The translations under genes and the position numbers were made by a program. Under the pieces are notes generated by a model. It saw nothing but the letters and a program-made list of their open reading frames with translations, searched no databases and was not told the DNA's origin. 64,000 nt of DNA. Origin: Leifsonia sp. Leaf264. Its GTDB lineage: Bacteria; Actinomycetota; Actinomycetes; Actinomycetales; Microbacteriaceae. Below, in pieces: positions 25,492-34,112 of this stretch; positions within the stretch are counted from its first letter, which is position 1, and every line of letters starts with the position of its first letter. The stretch spans positions 540,510 to 604,509 of the forward strand of contig NZ_LMMR01000006.1 in the NCBI RefSeq assembly GCF_001422325.1, in the 5' to 3' direction.

Positions 25492-26019
25492 GTGCCTGAT
25501 GTGACGCTGAAGCCTTGGAGTACTGACGACCTCGAGACGTTGCGTCGCAGCAACGCGCCCGAGATGATGACCTACCTCGGCGGTCCAGAGACCGAGGAGA
25601 AGCTGCTCACCCGTCAGGAGCGGTACCTCCGGCTCGGCCGGGAGGGCGAGGCCCACATGTTCCGCATCGTGACCCCGGAGCATCCTGAAGGCGTCGGCGT
25701 CATCGGCTATTGGAACGCCGTGCACGCCGACACCGCCGTCTACGAGACCGGCTGGAGCGTCGAGAGCGCCTACCAGGGCCAGGGCATCGGCACGAGGGCG
25801 CTCGTCGCCGTGCTCGAACACGCGGGCTTCGTCGGCGGTCGACGCTCGGTGCACGCCTACCCGCGCACCGACAACGCGGCGTCCAACGCGATCTGCGCCA
25901 AGGCCGGGATGACGCTCAACGGCGAGATGGACTTCGAGTACCCGCCCGGCACTCCCATCCGCTGCAACGACTGGGAATTCGTCCTCGAACCTCCGCCTGT
26001 TCCGCCCTCCGCGGAGTAG
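25492..26019 (+). CDS. GNAT-family N-acetyltransferase
   Basis: The 175-residue protein fits the RimJ/RimL-like GNAT class: TLKPWSTDDLETLRRSN at the start, the acetyl-CoA loop SAYQGQGIGTRAL (Q/R-x-x-G-x-G/A) near residue 97, and YPRTDNAASNAICAKAGM as the last core strand and helix. The acceptor is unknown. GTG 25492 is preferred because homology starts at once (VPDVTLKPW); no clear ribosome-binding site precedes it, so the message may be nearly leaderless. Confidence 0.85.
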   Translation: MPDVTLKPWSTDDLETLRRSNAPEMMTYLGGPETEEKLLTRQERYLRLGREGEAHMFRIVTPEHPEGVGVIGYWNAVHADTAVYETGWSVESAYQGQGIGTRALVAVLEHAGFVGGRRSVHAYPRTDNAASNAICAKAGMTLNGEMDFEYPPGTPIRCNDWEFVLEPPPVPPSAE

Positions 26020-26058
26020 CGTCGCGCGTAAGGGATCCGTGAGGGAAACGTGTGGAAC

Positions 26059-26086
26059 TTGACAGTGCGTGCCGATTGAGTAGGTT
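26059..26086 (+). promoter_or_regulatory. Sigma-70-type promoter giving a probable leaderless kimA-like mRNA
   Basis: TTGACA (26059-26064) and TAGGTT (26081-26086) are separated by 16 bp. A transcript starting about 7 nt after the -10 box would begin at or within 2 nt of the GTG at 26095, leaving no room for a leader or riboswitch. Confidence 0.7.
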
Positions 26087-26094
26087 TGTCCCCC

Positions 26095-28209
26095 GTGGCA
26101 AATGACGGGGCGATCACGCCCCCACCCGAACTGAAGTCGCCGAAGCACTGGATCATCGGCGACCCGCTCCCGAGCGAACACCTCGAGGGGCAGTTGCTCC
26201 CGAAGCACCTGGCGCTCCCGATCTTCGCGAGCGACCCGCTCTCCTCCGTGGCGTACGCGCCGCAGGAGCTCCTGATGATCCTCCTGCTCGGCGGCCTGTC
26301 CTTCCTGACCTTCGCGCCCTGGGTCGCCGCGGCAGTGGTCGTGCTCCTCGTCACGGTCGTGATGTCGTACCGCCAGCTGGTCAAGGCCTACCCCTCCGGC
26401 GGCGGCGACTACGAAGTCGCGCACAAGAACCTCGGCGAGAAGGCCGGCCTCGTCGTGGCATCGGCCCTGCTCGTCGACTACGTCATGACCGTCGTCGTGT
26501 CGGTGGCATCCGGAGTCGACAACATCATCTCGGCCATCCCCGTGCTGGCGCCGTTCCGCGTCGAACTGGCCGTGTTCTTCGTCATCGTGCTCGCTGCAGT
26601 CAACCTGCGCGGAGTCAGCGAGTCGAGCAAGGCCTTCGCGATCCCCACGTACATCTTCATCGGCAGCGTCTTCGTCATGATCGTCGTCGGCCTCGGCCAG
26701 ACGTTCCTCGGCGTCGCCCCGGTTGCGGAGTCCGCTGCGTACACCGTGCAAGGCGAGCAGTTGACCCAGGCCGCGATCGTGCTGCTCCTCCTGCGCTCCT
26801 TCGCAAGCGGATGCTCCGCCCTCACCGGTGTCGAGGCGATAGCGAACGGCGTTCCGGCCTTCCGCCTCCCCAAGGTCAAGAACGCCCAGCGCACCCTCGT
26901 GATCATGGGCGGCATCGCCATCACGCTGTTCGTCGGTCTCACGGCGCTGGCCCTCATCTCGAACGTGCACTACGCGGAGAATCCGTGCTCGCTCCAGGGG
27001 TGGGCCGAGTGCGCCACCGAGCCGCAACTCTCCCTGATGGCACAGGTTGCCGGCGCGGTGTTCGGCAACAGCTCCATCATGTTCTTCGTGATCCAGGCTG
27101 CGACGGCGCTCGTGCTCCTGCTCGCGGCCAACACCGCGTTCAACGGTTTCCCACTGTTGGGCTCGGTGCTGGCCAAGGACGGCTACGCCCCCAAGTCGCT
27201 CTCCACCCGCGGCGATCGCCTCATCTACTCCAACGGAGTTCTCCTGCTCGGCCTCGCGGCCGTCCTCATCCTCGTGGTGTTCCAGGCGAACCTCACCGTG
27301 CTCATCCAGCTCTACATCATCGGCGTCTTCGTGTCGTTCACTCTCGGGCAGTCCGGCATGGTGCGCCACTGGCTCCGCGAGCTGAAGGCGCCGGGAGCAC
27401 CGCGGGGCTCGATCATCAAGAGCCTCACCATCAACGCCCTCGGCGCCGGCATGACAGCCGTCGTGCTCGTGGTCGTGACCATCACGAAGTTCGGCCACGG
27501 GGCTTGGATCGTCTTCGTCATGATGCCGATCCTGTTCTTCCTCATGATGGGAGTGAACCGCTACTACCGCGACGTCGCCACCGAGGTCGAAGCCGACCCC
27601 ACGACGACCTTCGGTGCGACGGGCGACCACGCCATCGTGCTGGTGGGCAAGGTGCAGAAGCCCGTGCTGAAGGCTCTCGACTACGCCATCGCGGCGCGCC
27701 ACGAGAGCCTCGAGGCCGTGCACGTCTCCATCGACGACGAGGAGACCAAGAAGGTCAAGAAGGACTGGGTGCGCATGAACATCCAGGTGCCGCTGCGCAT
27801 CATCCAGTCGCCGTACCGCGACCTCAGCTACCCCGTCATCCGTCACGTGAAGGATCGCCGGGCCGAGCACGGCTCCGAGGTGACGACCATCTACATGCCC
27901 CAGTACATCGTCGGGCACTGGTGGGAGTCCTTGCTGCACAACCACAAGGCTCGCCGCATCCGTCAGAAGCTGATGCTCGTGCACGGCGTCACCATCGCCC
28001 TGGTGCCGTGGCTGCTCGACTCCTCCGACCTGCTCTACGGCCGCCGGTCACGGCCGCTGCCCGGCCAGGACCGCCGTGGTGAGCCCGTGCGCCCGGTGCC
28101 CCGCGCGCCGATGCCACCGGCGACGATCACGACGACGACGATAGCGCCGCCGCCGGCAGCGCCCGGCGTCTCACGGCCGGCCGCCTCTCGCCGACGCAAG
28201 CGCAAGTAG
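26095..28209 (+). CDS. KimA-like APC-superfamily potassium transporter
   Basis: The 704-residue protein has about 12 membrane helices (residues 45-490) and a 200-residue cytoplasmic C-terminal domain. It shares many blocks with Bacillus KimA: FASDPLSSVAY, SYRQLVKAYPSGGGDYEV, NLGEKAGL, FASGCSALTGVEAIANGVPAF, AANTAFNGFP and GDRLIYSNG. KimA imports potassium with protons and is shut by cyclic di-AMP binding to its C-terminal domain. The last 60 residues are proline/arginine rich. The first gene of a probable operon with two fluoride channels (10 bp spacing). An amino-acid permease role is less likely given these blocks. Confidence 0.85.
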   Translation: MANDGAITPPPELKSPKHWIIGDPLPSEHLEGQLLPKHLALPIFASDPLSSVAYAPQELLMILLLGGLSFLTFAPWVAAAVVVLLVTVVMSYRQLVKAYPSGGGDYEVAHKNLGEKAGLVVASALLVDYVMTVVVSVASGVDNIISAIPVLAPFRVELAVFFVIVLAAVNLRGVSESSKAFAIPTYIFIGSVFVMIVVGLGQTFLGVAPVAESAAYTVQGEQLTQAAIVLLLLRSFASGCSALTGVEAIANGVPAFRLPKVKNAQRTLVIMGGIAITLFVGLTALALISNVHYAENPCSLQGWAECATEPQLSLMAQVAGAVFGNSSIMFFVIQAATALVLLLAANTAFNGFPLLGSVLAKDGYAPKSLSTRGDRLIYSNGVLLLGLAAVLILVVFQANLTVLIQLYIIGVFVSFTLGQSGMVRHWLRELKAPGAPRGSIIKSLTINALGAGMTAVVLVVVTITKFGHGAWIVFVMMPILFFLMMGVNRYYRDVATEVEADPTTTFGATGDHAIVLVGKVQKPVLKALDYAIAARHESLEAVHVSIDDEETKKVKKDWVRMNIQVPLRIIQSPYRDLSYPVIRHVKDRRAEHGSEVTTIYMPQYIVGHWWESLLHNHKARRIRQKLMLVHGVTIALVPWLLDSSDLLYGRRSRPLPGQDRRGEPVRPVPRAPMPPATITTTTIAPPPAAPGVSRPAASRRRKRK

Positions 28210-28219
28210 CCGCATCCGC

Positions 28220-28639
28220 ATGACCCGTGACCTCCTGGCCGTCTTCATCGGCGGCATCGTGGGGACGGGTCTGCGGTTATCGATCGACGCCGCCCTTCCG
28301 CATTCGACCGCGCAGTTCCCGTGGTCGACGCTGATCATCAACGTGACGGGCGCCCTCGTGCTCGGGCTGCTGGTCGGAGCGCTCTGGAAGCGGCCGGGTC
28401 TGCCCCATTGGGTCCGGGCCGGGCTGGGCGCCGGCGTGCTCGGTTCGTTCACCACGTTCTCGGCCGTCATGGTCTCGGTCGTGGGCATGAGCGCTGCGGA
28501 TGCCGTCGGTGCGGCATCCGTCTATCTCGTGGCCTCACTCGTGCTCGGCCTCGCCGCGGCCTTCGCAGGTCTCCGCGTCGGATCGACGCTGGCGCACCTC
28601 ATGATGCCCGGTGAGGTCCAGGACGGAGACACGCTGTGA
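28220..28639 (+). CDS. fluC: Fluoride channel subunit FluC/CrcB (first of a pair)
   Basis: The 139-residue four-helix protein has the Fluc signatures: GGIVGTGLR, INVTGAL (membrane Asn), and GSFTTFSAV with the polar track and break helix. Fluc channels let toxic fluoride leak out of the cell. It overlaps the next fluC by 4 bp (GTGA), and together they should form an antiparallel heterodimer rather than a homodimer. No fluoride riboswitch is seen upstream; expression is probably from the KimA-like promoter. Confidence 0.93.
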   Translation: MTRDLLAVFIGGIVGTGLRLSIDAALPHSTAQFPWSTLIINVTGALVLGLLVGALWKRPGLPHWVRAGLGAGVLGSFTTFSAVMVSVVGMSAADAVGAASVYLVASLVLGLAAAFAGLRVGSTLAHLMMPGEVQDGDTL

Positions 28640-29004
28640 CTCCTCTCGTGGTGATCGCGGCCCTGCTGTGCGGGGCGATCGGTGCCGTCATCCGCTTCCT
28701 CGTGACGAAGGCCCTGCCCGTCGTGCCGGGGCACCTGCCTCGCGGCGTGCTGATCGTCAACGTCGTCGGGTCGTTGGTCGGCGGCCTGACCCTGGGGCTC
28801 GCAGAGCGGGCGGCCGTCTCGCCGGAGTGGCAGTTCGTCGTCCTGAGCGGCGTCTGCGCCGGCCTCACCACATTCAGCACCTGGACCGTCGAGACCATCG
28901 AGCTTGCCGAGGGTGGTCGCTGGCGGGCGGCCGTCCTGAACATCGTGGTCACGCTGGCCCTCGGCCTGGTGGTGGCGGCGGGCGCGTATCTCCTCGCTCG
29001 GTGA
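28636..29004 (+). CDS. fluC: Fluoride channel subunit FluC/CrcB (second of a pair)
   Basis: The 122-residue partner shows GAIGAVIRFLV, LIVNVVGSLVGG and GLTTFSTW, with four hydrophobic helices. It starts with GTG inside the stop region of the first subunit, so the two are translated together. The opposite charge bias of loops in paired Fluc proteins sets dual topology; this was not worked out residue by residue here. Convergent with the FMO-like gene 10 bp downstream. Confidence 0.93.
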   Translation: MTPLVVIAALLCGAIGAVIRFLVTKALPVVPGHLPRGVLIVNVVGSLVGGLTLGLAERAAVSPEWQFVVLSGVCAGLTTFSTWTVETIELAEGGRWRAAVLNIVVTLALGLVVAAGAYLLAR

Positions 29005-29013
29005 GGACGCGAA

Positions 29014-30081
29014 CTACAGCAGCGCCACGATCTGCCGCGCGATCATGCGCCCGGCGCGCTGGGCTCCGATCGTGGAGGCCTGCGGTCCGTAGCCGGCCAG
29101 GAACACCCGCGGGTCGCTCCACGATGCTCCGGCGCCCACGGTGATGCCGCCGGCCTTCTCGCGCAGCTTCAGCGGCGCGAGCTGGCGCAGCTCGGGTCGG
29201 AATCCGGTGGCCCAGATGATGGCATCCGCCGGCGAGAACGATCCGTCGCTCCAGCGCACGCCATCGGCCTCGATGCGCTCGAACATCGGCCGCGCCTCGA
29301 GGACGCCGCGTTCGATTCCGGCAGCGATGCGGCGACTCTTGTGCACGCCGGTCCCGCTGACGATGCTCGGCAGCGCACGGCCGGAGCGGGCGGCCTCGTC
29401 CTGCGCTGCGACGGCGGCGGATGCTCCTTCGAGGTCGAGCGCCTCACCCTCGATCCAGTCGATGGGCCGCCGCGACGCCCACGCCGTGCTCGCTGCCACA
29501 CCCTCGAGCTCGAGCAGGAAGCCGATGGCCGAGGTGCCTCCCCCCACGACCACGACGTTCATGTTGCGGAACTCCTCCGCCGAGACGTACTCGGAGGTGT
29601 GCACGTGGCGTCCGGTGAACTCGCGCATGCCCGGGTAGTACGGCACGAACGGTGAGCCCCAGGTTCCGGTGGCATTCACCAGGAACCTGGTGCTCGTCTC
29701 GCCCTGCGAGTGATGCACGACCAGGTCGACGCCGGCATTCTCGACGCTCCGCACCTCGACCGGACGCCTGACCTTGAGCCCGAAGTACTGCTCGTAGCTG
29801 CCGTAGTAGGCGCTCACGATCTCGCGCGCAGGCCAGCTGCGATCGGCCGTGTCGAAGCTCAGACCCATCTCGGCCATGCCGGGAAGATCGTTCACGCGGT
29901 GGGCGGTTCCGAGCTTCAGCGCCTCCCAGCGGTGCTGCCAGGCCCCGCCAGCCGCCGGCCCGCGATCCAGCACCTGGAAGTCGACGCCGGGCTCGAGATC
30001 GAAGCGCTTGAGGTAGTACGCCACCGACAATCCGGCCTGACCGGCGCCGATGACCACCACAGTGGTAGCCGCGATCGACAT
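29014..30081 (-). CDS. FMO-like FAD/NADPH-dependent oxidoreductase
   Basis: The 355-residue protein has an FAD dinucleotide site near the N-terminus (VVVIGAGQAGLSVAYYL), a second nucleotide site VVVVGGGTSAIGFL near residue 163, and ATGFRPEL toward the end, the pattern of flavin-containing monooxygenases. It is shorter than typical FMOs (450 or more). ATG 30081 with AAGAGGG upstream is better placed than an earlier ATG/GTG. Substrate unknown. It diverges from the DUF3073 gene. Confidence 0.85.
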   Translation of the reverse strand: MSIAATTVVVIGAGQAGLSVAYYLKRFDLEPGVDFQVLDRGPAAGGAWQHRWEALKLGTAHRVNDLPGMAEMGLSFDTADRSWPAREIVSAYYGSYEQYFGLKVRRPVEVRSVENAGVDLVVHHSQGETSTRFLVNATGTWGSPFVPYYPGMREFTGRHVHTSEYVSAEEFRNMNVVVVGGGTSAIGFLLELEGVAASTAWASRRPIDWIEGEALDLEGASAAVAAQDEAARSGRALPSIVSGTGVHKSRRIAAGIERGVLEARPMFERIEADGVRWSDGSFSPADAIIWATGFRPELRQLAPLKLREKAGGITVGAGASWSDPRVFLAGYGPQASTIGAQRAGRMIARQIVALL

Positions 30082-30225
30082 GAACCCTCTTTCCAATCGC
30101 GGCACTGTGAGCACAACCGAAGTCCGGCCAGTGCTCCATGCTAAACTACGGGGAAGTTTTCAATAATCCGGTCCACAGTCCGGGGGGCGAACACGCCACC
30201 GGCCAGCATTGTGAGGGGGTCTCGC

Positions 30226-30459
30226 ATGGGGCGTGGCCGTCAGAAGGCGAAGCACACCAAGGTTGCTCGCGAGCTCAAGTACTTCAGCCCGGACACCAAC
30301 TACGGTGCCCTCGAGCGTGAGTTGACCGTGCACGGCGACACCCGTGTCGACGACAGCCGCCTCGATGAGGACCTCGCCAAGTGGCCCGAGTACGAGGCCA
30401 GCGAGTCCGACGAGTACGTGGACCACTACGCGACCGAAGACGAGCAGAAGCGCGCCTAG
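30226..30459 (+). CDS. DUF3073 family small acidic protein
   Basis: The 77-residue protein starts MGRGRQKAKHTKVARELKYFSP, the signature of actinobacterial DUF3073, and ends in an acidic tail. No function is known, but the gene is commonly found next to purM, as here. ATG 30226 is preceded by GAGGGGGT. A candidate -10 (TAAACT) lies about 90 bp upstream in an AT-rich patch. Confidence 0.9.
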   Translation: MGRGRQKAKHTKVARELKYFSPDTNYGALERELTVHGDTRVDDSRLDEDLAKWPEYEASESDEYVDHYATEDEQKRA

Positions 30460-30479
30460 CGCCCACTCATCCCTTCACC

Positions 30480-30508
30480 AGCGCGGCGCGAATCCAACGC
30501 GCCGCGCT
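30480..30508 (+). terminator. Terminator after the DUF3073 gene
   Basis: AGCGCGGCGCG-aatccaa-CGCGCCGCGCT is a perfect 11-bp stem followed by TTCGTCGTT. It lies between convergent DUF3073 and purM genes and may serve both strands. Confidence 0.85.
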
Positions 30509-30583
30509 TTCGTCGTTCCGACGGGTCGGCGCTCGCGCGCATCACCCGCGCGGAACGGCTGATCCCCGGCGCGCAGCCGCGCG

Positions 30584-31690
30584 TCAGCTCGCGTAGCTCC
30601 CGACGAGTCGCACGGCGCCGCCGTTCACGCCCTTCTCGCCCTGCACGAAGCCGCTGAGGTCGTGGGCGGCGGTGGAGATGCGGCCGGCGACCCAGCTCGG
30701 AATGCCCTCGGCCTGCATCCGTGCGATGACACCGGATGCCGCATCCGCTGCGACGACGGCGAACATGCCGATGCCGAGGTTCCAGGTGCCCTCCGAGCTC
30801 TCGAGCGAGGACCCGGCGATGTCGCTGAGGACGCGGAACACCGACGACGGCGACCAGCTCGCGCGGTCGAGCTCGACCCACGATCCGACGGGCAGCACTC
30901 GAGCGAGGTTGGCCGCGATCCCTCCGCCGGTCACGTGGCTGAGTGCGTGCACGGCACCGGCGAGGTCGGGGTCTCCGAGCAGTCGCACAAGCGGACCGGT
31001 GTAGAGGCGCGTCGGCTCGAGGAGGGCCTCGCCGACCAGGCCGCCGAACTCGGGGAGCGAGTCGGTGTAGCCGACGCCGCCCTCGCTCAGGATGTGGCGC
31101 ACGAGCGAGAATCCGTTGGAGTGCAGGCCCGACGACGAGAGGGCGACGACGACGTCGCCGTGCTGCACCCTGTCGGCCCCGAGGAGGGCGTCGGCCTCGA
31201 CGGCGCCGACGGCAGCGCCGGCCACGTCGTAGTCATCGGGACCCAGGAGGCCGGGGTGCTCGGCGGTCTCGCCCCCGACGAGGGCTGTCCCGGTCTCGGC
31301 GCACGCCTTGGCGATGCCGCCGACGATCGAGGCGATGCGCTCGGGCACCACCTTGCCGCAGGCGATGTAGTCGGTCATGAAGAGGGGCGTGGCTCCCACG
31401 ACGATGATGTCGTCGACGACCATTCCGACGAGGTCCTGGCCGATGGTGTCGTGCTTGTCGATGGCCTGCGCGATGGCGACCTTCGTGCCGACGCCGTCGG
31501 TCGAGGTGGCGAGCAGGGGCCGCTTGTAGCGGGTGAGGAAGGAGACGTCGTAGAGGCCGGCGAATCCGCCGACGCCTCCGAGGACGTTGGCGCCGTGGGT
31601 CTTCGCCACGGCCTCCTTCATCAGCTCGACGGCGAGATCTCCGGCAGCGGTGTCGACTCCGGCTGCGGCGTAGGACGAGTTGGCGCTCAC
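30584..31690 (-). CDS. purM: Phosphoribosylformylglycinamidine cyclo-ligase (AIR synthetase)
   Basis: The 368-residue enzyme makes AIR from FGAM with ATP, the fifth purine step. Family motifs are YAAAGVD at the start, TDGVGTKVAIA, DIIVVGATPLFMTDYIACG, ALVGGETAEHPG and HVTGGGIAANLARVLP. GTG 31690 gives MSANSSYAAAGVD, the usual start; longer frames upstream are open but not conserved. It reads leftward while purF reads rightward 0.8 kb away, an unlinked but adjacent arrangement. Confidence 0.97.
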   Translation of the reverse strand: MSANSSYAAAGVDTAAGDLAVELMKEAVAKTHGANVLGGVGGFAGLYDVSFLTRYKRPLLATSTDGVGTKVAIAQAIDKHDTIGQDLVGMVVDDIIVVGATPLFMTDYIACGKVVPERIASIVGGIAKACAETGTALVGGETAEHPGLLGPDDYDVAGAAVGAVEADALLGADRVQHGDVVVALSSSGLHSNGFSLVRHILSEGGVGYTDSLPEFGGLVGEALLEPTRLYTGPLVRLLGDPDLAGAVHALSHVTGGGIAANLARVLPVGSWVELDRASWSPSSVFRVLSDIAGSSLESSEGTWNLGIGMFAVVAADAASGVIARMQAEGIPSWVAGRISTAAHDLSGFVQGEKGVNGGAVRLVGSYAS

Positions 31691-31772
31691 GCGTCCAGAG
31701 TACCGGCTCGCCGAGGCGTCCGTTCCGCGTGAATCGGCGCTCGGAGACGCTCCGCGGCGTAGAATCCACGCC

Positions 31773-32387
31773 ATGAGGGCCGACGGTCAGCCGTCCTGGA
31801 TGATCCACGAGGATGCGAGCATCCCCGTGCTCCTCGCGCTGTGGTTGCGCGACACCCTGCACATCGCCTCCCCCACTGATCTGCCGCGGCTGCGCGGCGT
31901 GAGCGTCGGCGCTCCTCCCGAGCGCGACGTCGACGCCCAGGACCGCCTCGAACGTCAGTGGCGGGAGTGGTGGGCCATGACGGTGGAGCCCGAGGCGCAT
32001 CCGTCACCGGTCCCGCTCGAGCTGGTCGACGAGTACGGCACCTGGGTGGCCCTGCCGACGACCGGCGCCGAGGACCTGGCCGAGGCCATCCGTCCCCTCC
32101 ACGTCGAGGCGACGTCCTGGGTGGAGTGGGCCCGCAAGGGCTACACGAGAGCGGCGAGCGGGCGTCCGTCCGACAGTTACCGGGCCTACGCGGGAACCAT
32201 CGCCGAGCACGAACGCGAGGTGGGGCGACGGGCGCACTCCTTCGAACTCAACGTGGAGGTGCTGCCCCTGGCCGAGCGCGGAGTCTGGTGGATCGGCTCC
32301 CTCACCGTGGCCGTGACGGATTCCCTGCGCACGGATGCCGCAGCATTCGACACCGCGATCCACCCGATCATCGCCGAGATCGCCTAG
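31773..32387 (+). CDS. Uncharacterised protein between purM and purF
   Basis: I do not recognise this 204-residue protein. It is soluble, without signal or membrane segments, tryptophan-rich (SWMIHEDAS, RQWREWWAM, SWVEWARKG) and acidic. Codon use and the GGATGC word match its neighbours, so it is native rather than acquired. ATG 31773 follows a TAGAAT-like -10 (TAGAATCC) by under 10 nt, suggesting a leaderless message. It is the only gene between the purine genes purM and purF. Confidence 0.75.
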   Translation: MRADGQPSWMIHEDASIPVLLALWLRDTLHIASPTDLPRLRGVSVGAPPERDVDAQDRLERQWREWWAMTVEPEAHPSPVPLELVDEYGTWVALPTTGAEDLAEAIRPLHVEATSWVEWARKGYTRAASGRPSDSYRAYAGTIAEHEREVGRRAHSFELNVEVLPLAERGVWWIGSLTVAVTDSLRTDAAAFDTAIHPIIAEIA

Positions 32388-32519
32388 GAGCGCCCCGCCC
32401 GGCCCGCTCGCATGAGCAGAGGGCGGCATCCGCCCAGCGAATCCGCAGCCAGCGATGTGCGAGACTTGACGAGGCTCGAATCAGGGCCGAAAAAGCCAAC
32501 CCCCGGGAGCCCTTTCCGC

Positions 32520-33977
32520 ATGTGCGGCATCGTCGGCATCGTCTCGACAGAGGCGGCCAATCAGCAGGTCTACGACAGCCTTCTCCTCCTGCAGCACCGC
32601 GGGCAGGACTCCACCGGAATCGCGACGGCCGACGGCCCGACATTCCACATCACGAAGGCCAAGGGGCAGGTCCGCGAGGCGTTCCGCACTCGCGACATGC
32701 GCTCCCTCGTGGGGAACATGGGCCTCGGCCACGTGCGCTACGCCACGAAGGGTGCCGCGGAACGCGAGGACGAGGCTCAGCCGTTCTACGTGAACGCGCC
32801 GTACGGCATCATCCTCGTGCACAACGGCAATCTCACGAACACGCGCGAGCTCAGCGACGACCTGTTCCGCATCGACCGTCGCCACGTCAACAGCGCCAGC
32901 GACACCGAGATGCTGCTCAACGTGCTCGCGACCGAGCTGCAGGGCCAGATCACCAGCCTGTCGCTCGATCCAGCGCAGATCTTCGACGCCGTCACCCAGG
33001 TGCACGAACGCGTCGAGGGCTCCTACGCCGTCATCTCGCTCATCGCCGGCTACGGCCTGCTGGCGTTCCGTGATCCCTTCGGCATCCGTCCCCTCATCCT
33101 CGGACGCCGGGTGACGGATGCGGGCAAAGAAGAGTGGATCGTCGCCTCCGAGTCCCTGGTGCTCGAGAACGGCGACTACGAGATCGTGCGCGACGTCGCT
33201 CCGGGCGAGGCCGTGTTCATCTCCCTCGACGGCCAGCTGCACACCAAGCAGTGCGCGCGGAACCCGCGCCTGGTGCCGTGCTCGTTCGAGTACGTCTACC
33301 TCGCCCGACCCGATTCGGTCATGAACGGCATCTCGGTCTACGAGGCACGTCTGCGCATGGGAGACAAGCTGGCCGACACGATCGCCACCCACATGGACAA
33401 GGGCGACATCGACGTCGTCATGCCGATCCCCGACTCGTCGCGCCCTGCTGCCATGCAGGTCGCGCAGAAGCTCGGCATCGAGTACCGCGAGGGCTTCTAC
33501 AAGAACCGCTACGTCGGCCGCACCTTCATCATGCCCGGCCAGGCCCAGCGTAAGAAGAGCGTGCGTCAGAAGCTCAATGCCATGGGCACGGAGTTCAAGG
33601 GCAAGAACATCCTCATCGTCGACGACTCGATCGTGCGCGGCACGACCTCGAAGGAGATCGTCGAGATGGCCAGGGCCGCCGGAGCCAACAAGGTGACCTT
33701 CACCTCGGCGGCTCCCCCCGTGCGCTACCCGCACGTGTACGGCATCAACATGCCATCGCGCACGGAGCTCATCGCCCATGGTCGCAAGATCCCCGAGATC
33801 GGCGCGGAACTCGGCGCCGACAGCATGATCTACCAGGAGGTCGCCGACCTCCGGTCGGCCATCATCGAGGGCAGCGACGTGACCGAGCTCGACCTGTCGT
33901 GCTTCACGGGCGAGTACGTCACCGGAACCGTGACCCCGGAGTACCTCGACTGGGTCGAGCGCACGCAGCTGTCCTAG
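32520..33977 (+). CDS. purF: Amidophosphoribosyltransferase
   Basis: The 485-residue enzyme commits PRPP to purine synthesis by transferring glutamine ammonia. ATG 32520 gives MCGIVGIVS, placing the N-terminal nucleophile Cys at position 2 after Met removal, which fixes the start. The glutaminase half continues with LLLLQHRGQDSTGIAT and the phosphoribosyltransferase half has the PRPP loop ILIVDDSIVRGTTSKEIV. Internal propeptide sequence before Cys is absent, as in the non-processed class. GGGAG lies upstream. Transcribed away from purM. Confidence 0.97.
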   Translation: MCGIVGIVSTEAANQQVYDSLLLLQHRGQDSTGIATADGPTFHITKAKGQVREAFRTRDMRSLVGNMGLGHVRYATKGAAEREDEAQPFYVNAPYGIILVHNGNLTNTRELSDDLFRIDRRHVNSASDTEMLLNVLATELQGQITSLSLDPAQIFDAVTQVHERVEGSYAVISLIAGYGLLAFRDPFGIRPLILGRRVTDAGKEEWIVASESLVLENGDYEIVRDVAPGEAVFISLDGQLHTKQCARNPRLVPCSFEYVYLARPDSVMNGISVYEARLRMGDKLADTIATHMDKGDIDVVMPIPDSSRPAAMQVAQKLGIEYREGFYKNRYVGRTFIMPGQAQRKKSVRQKLNAMGTEFKGKNILIVDDSIVRGTTSKEIVEMARAAGANKVTFTSAAPPVRYPHVYGINMPSRTELIAHGRKIPEIGAELGADSMIYQEVADLRSAIIEGSDVTELDLSCFTGEYVTGTVTPEYLDWVERTQLS

Positions 33978-34013
33978 GAGCTTCGCGCCCGCTGGGCCCG
34001 CGCGAGTGCTCCT
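33976..34013 (+). terminator. Probable terminator after purF
   Basis: AGGAGC and GCTCCT bracket a very GC-rich self-complementary centre (CGCGCCC / GGGCCCGCGCG), starting within the purF stop codon. The stem has internal mismatches and no U-tract. Confidence 0.5.
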
Positions 34014-34112
34014 GGGGACGAGGTAGGCTACTGGCGCGCCGCCCGCCTCCACGGTCGGGCTGGCGCTCGATCAGAGGCGGATACTGATGAAAGCTCGTAC
34101 CGACAGAGTCGC

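Noticed and set aside
26020..26094. ydaO-type cyclic di-AMP riboswitch before the kimA-like gene
   Set aside because: The promoter places transcription start at the GTG, leaving no leader of sufficient length.
25366..27984. Very long open frame (872 codons) on the minus strand opposite the kimA-like gene
   Set aside because: Its residues are low-complexity His/Asp/Arg/Gly, typical of the complement of GC-rich coding DNA; the plus-strand gene has full membrane-transporter homology.
28100..28220. Fluoride (crcB) riboswitch before the fluC pair
   Set aside because: Only 10 bp separate the kimA-like stop from fluC and the upstream bases are coding; no riboswitch fold is seen.
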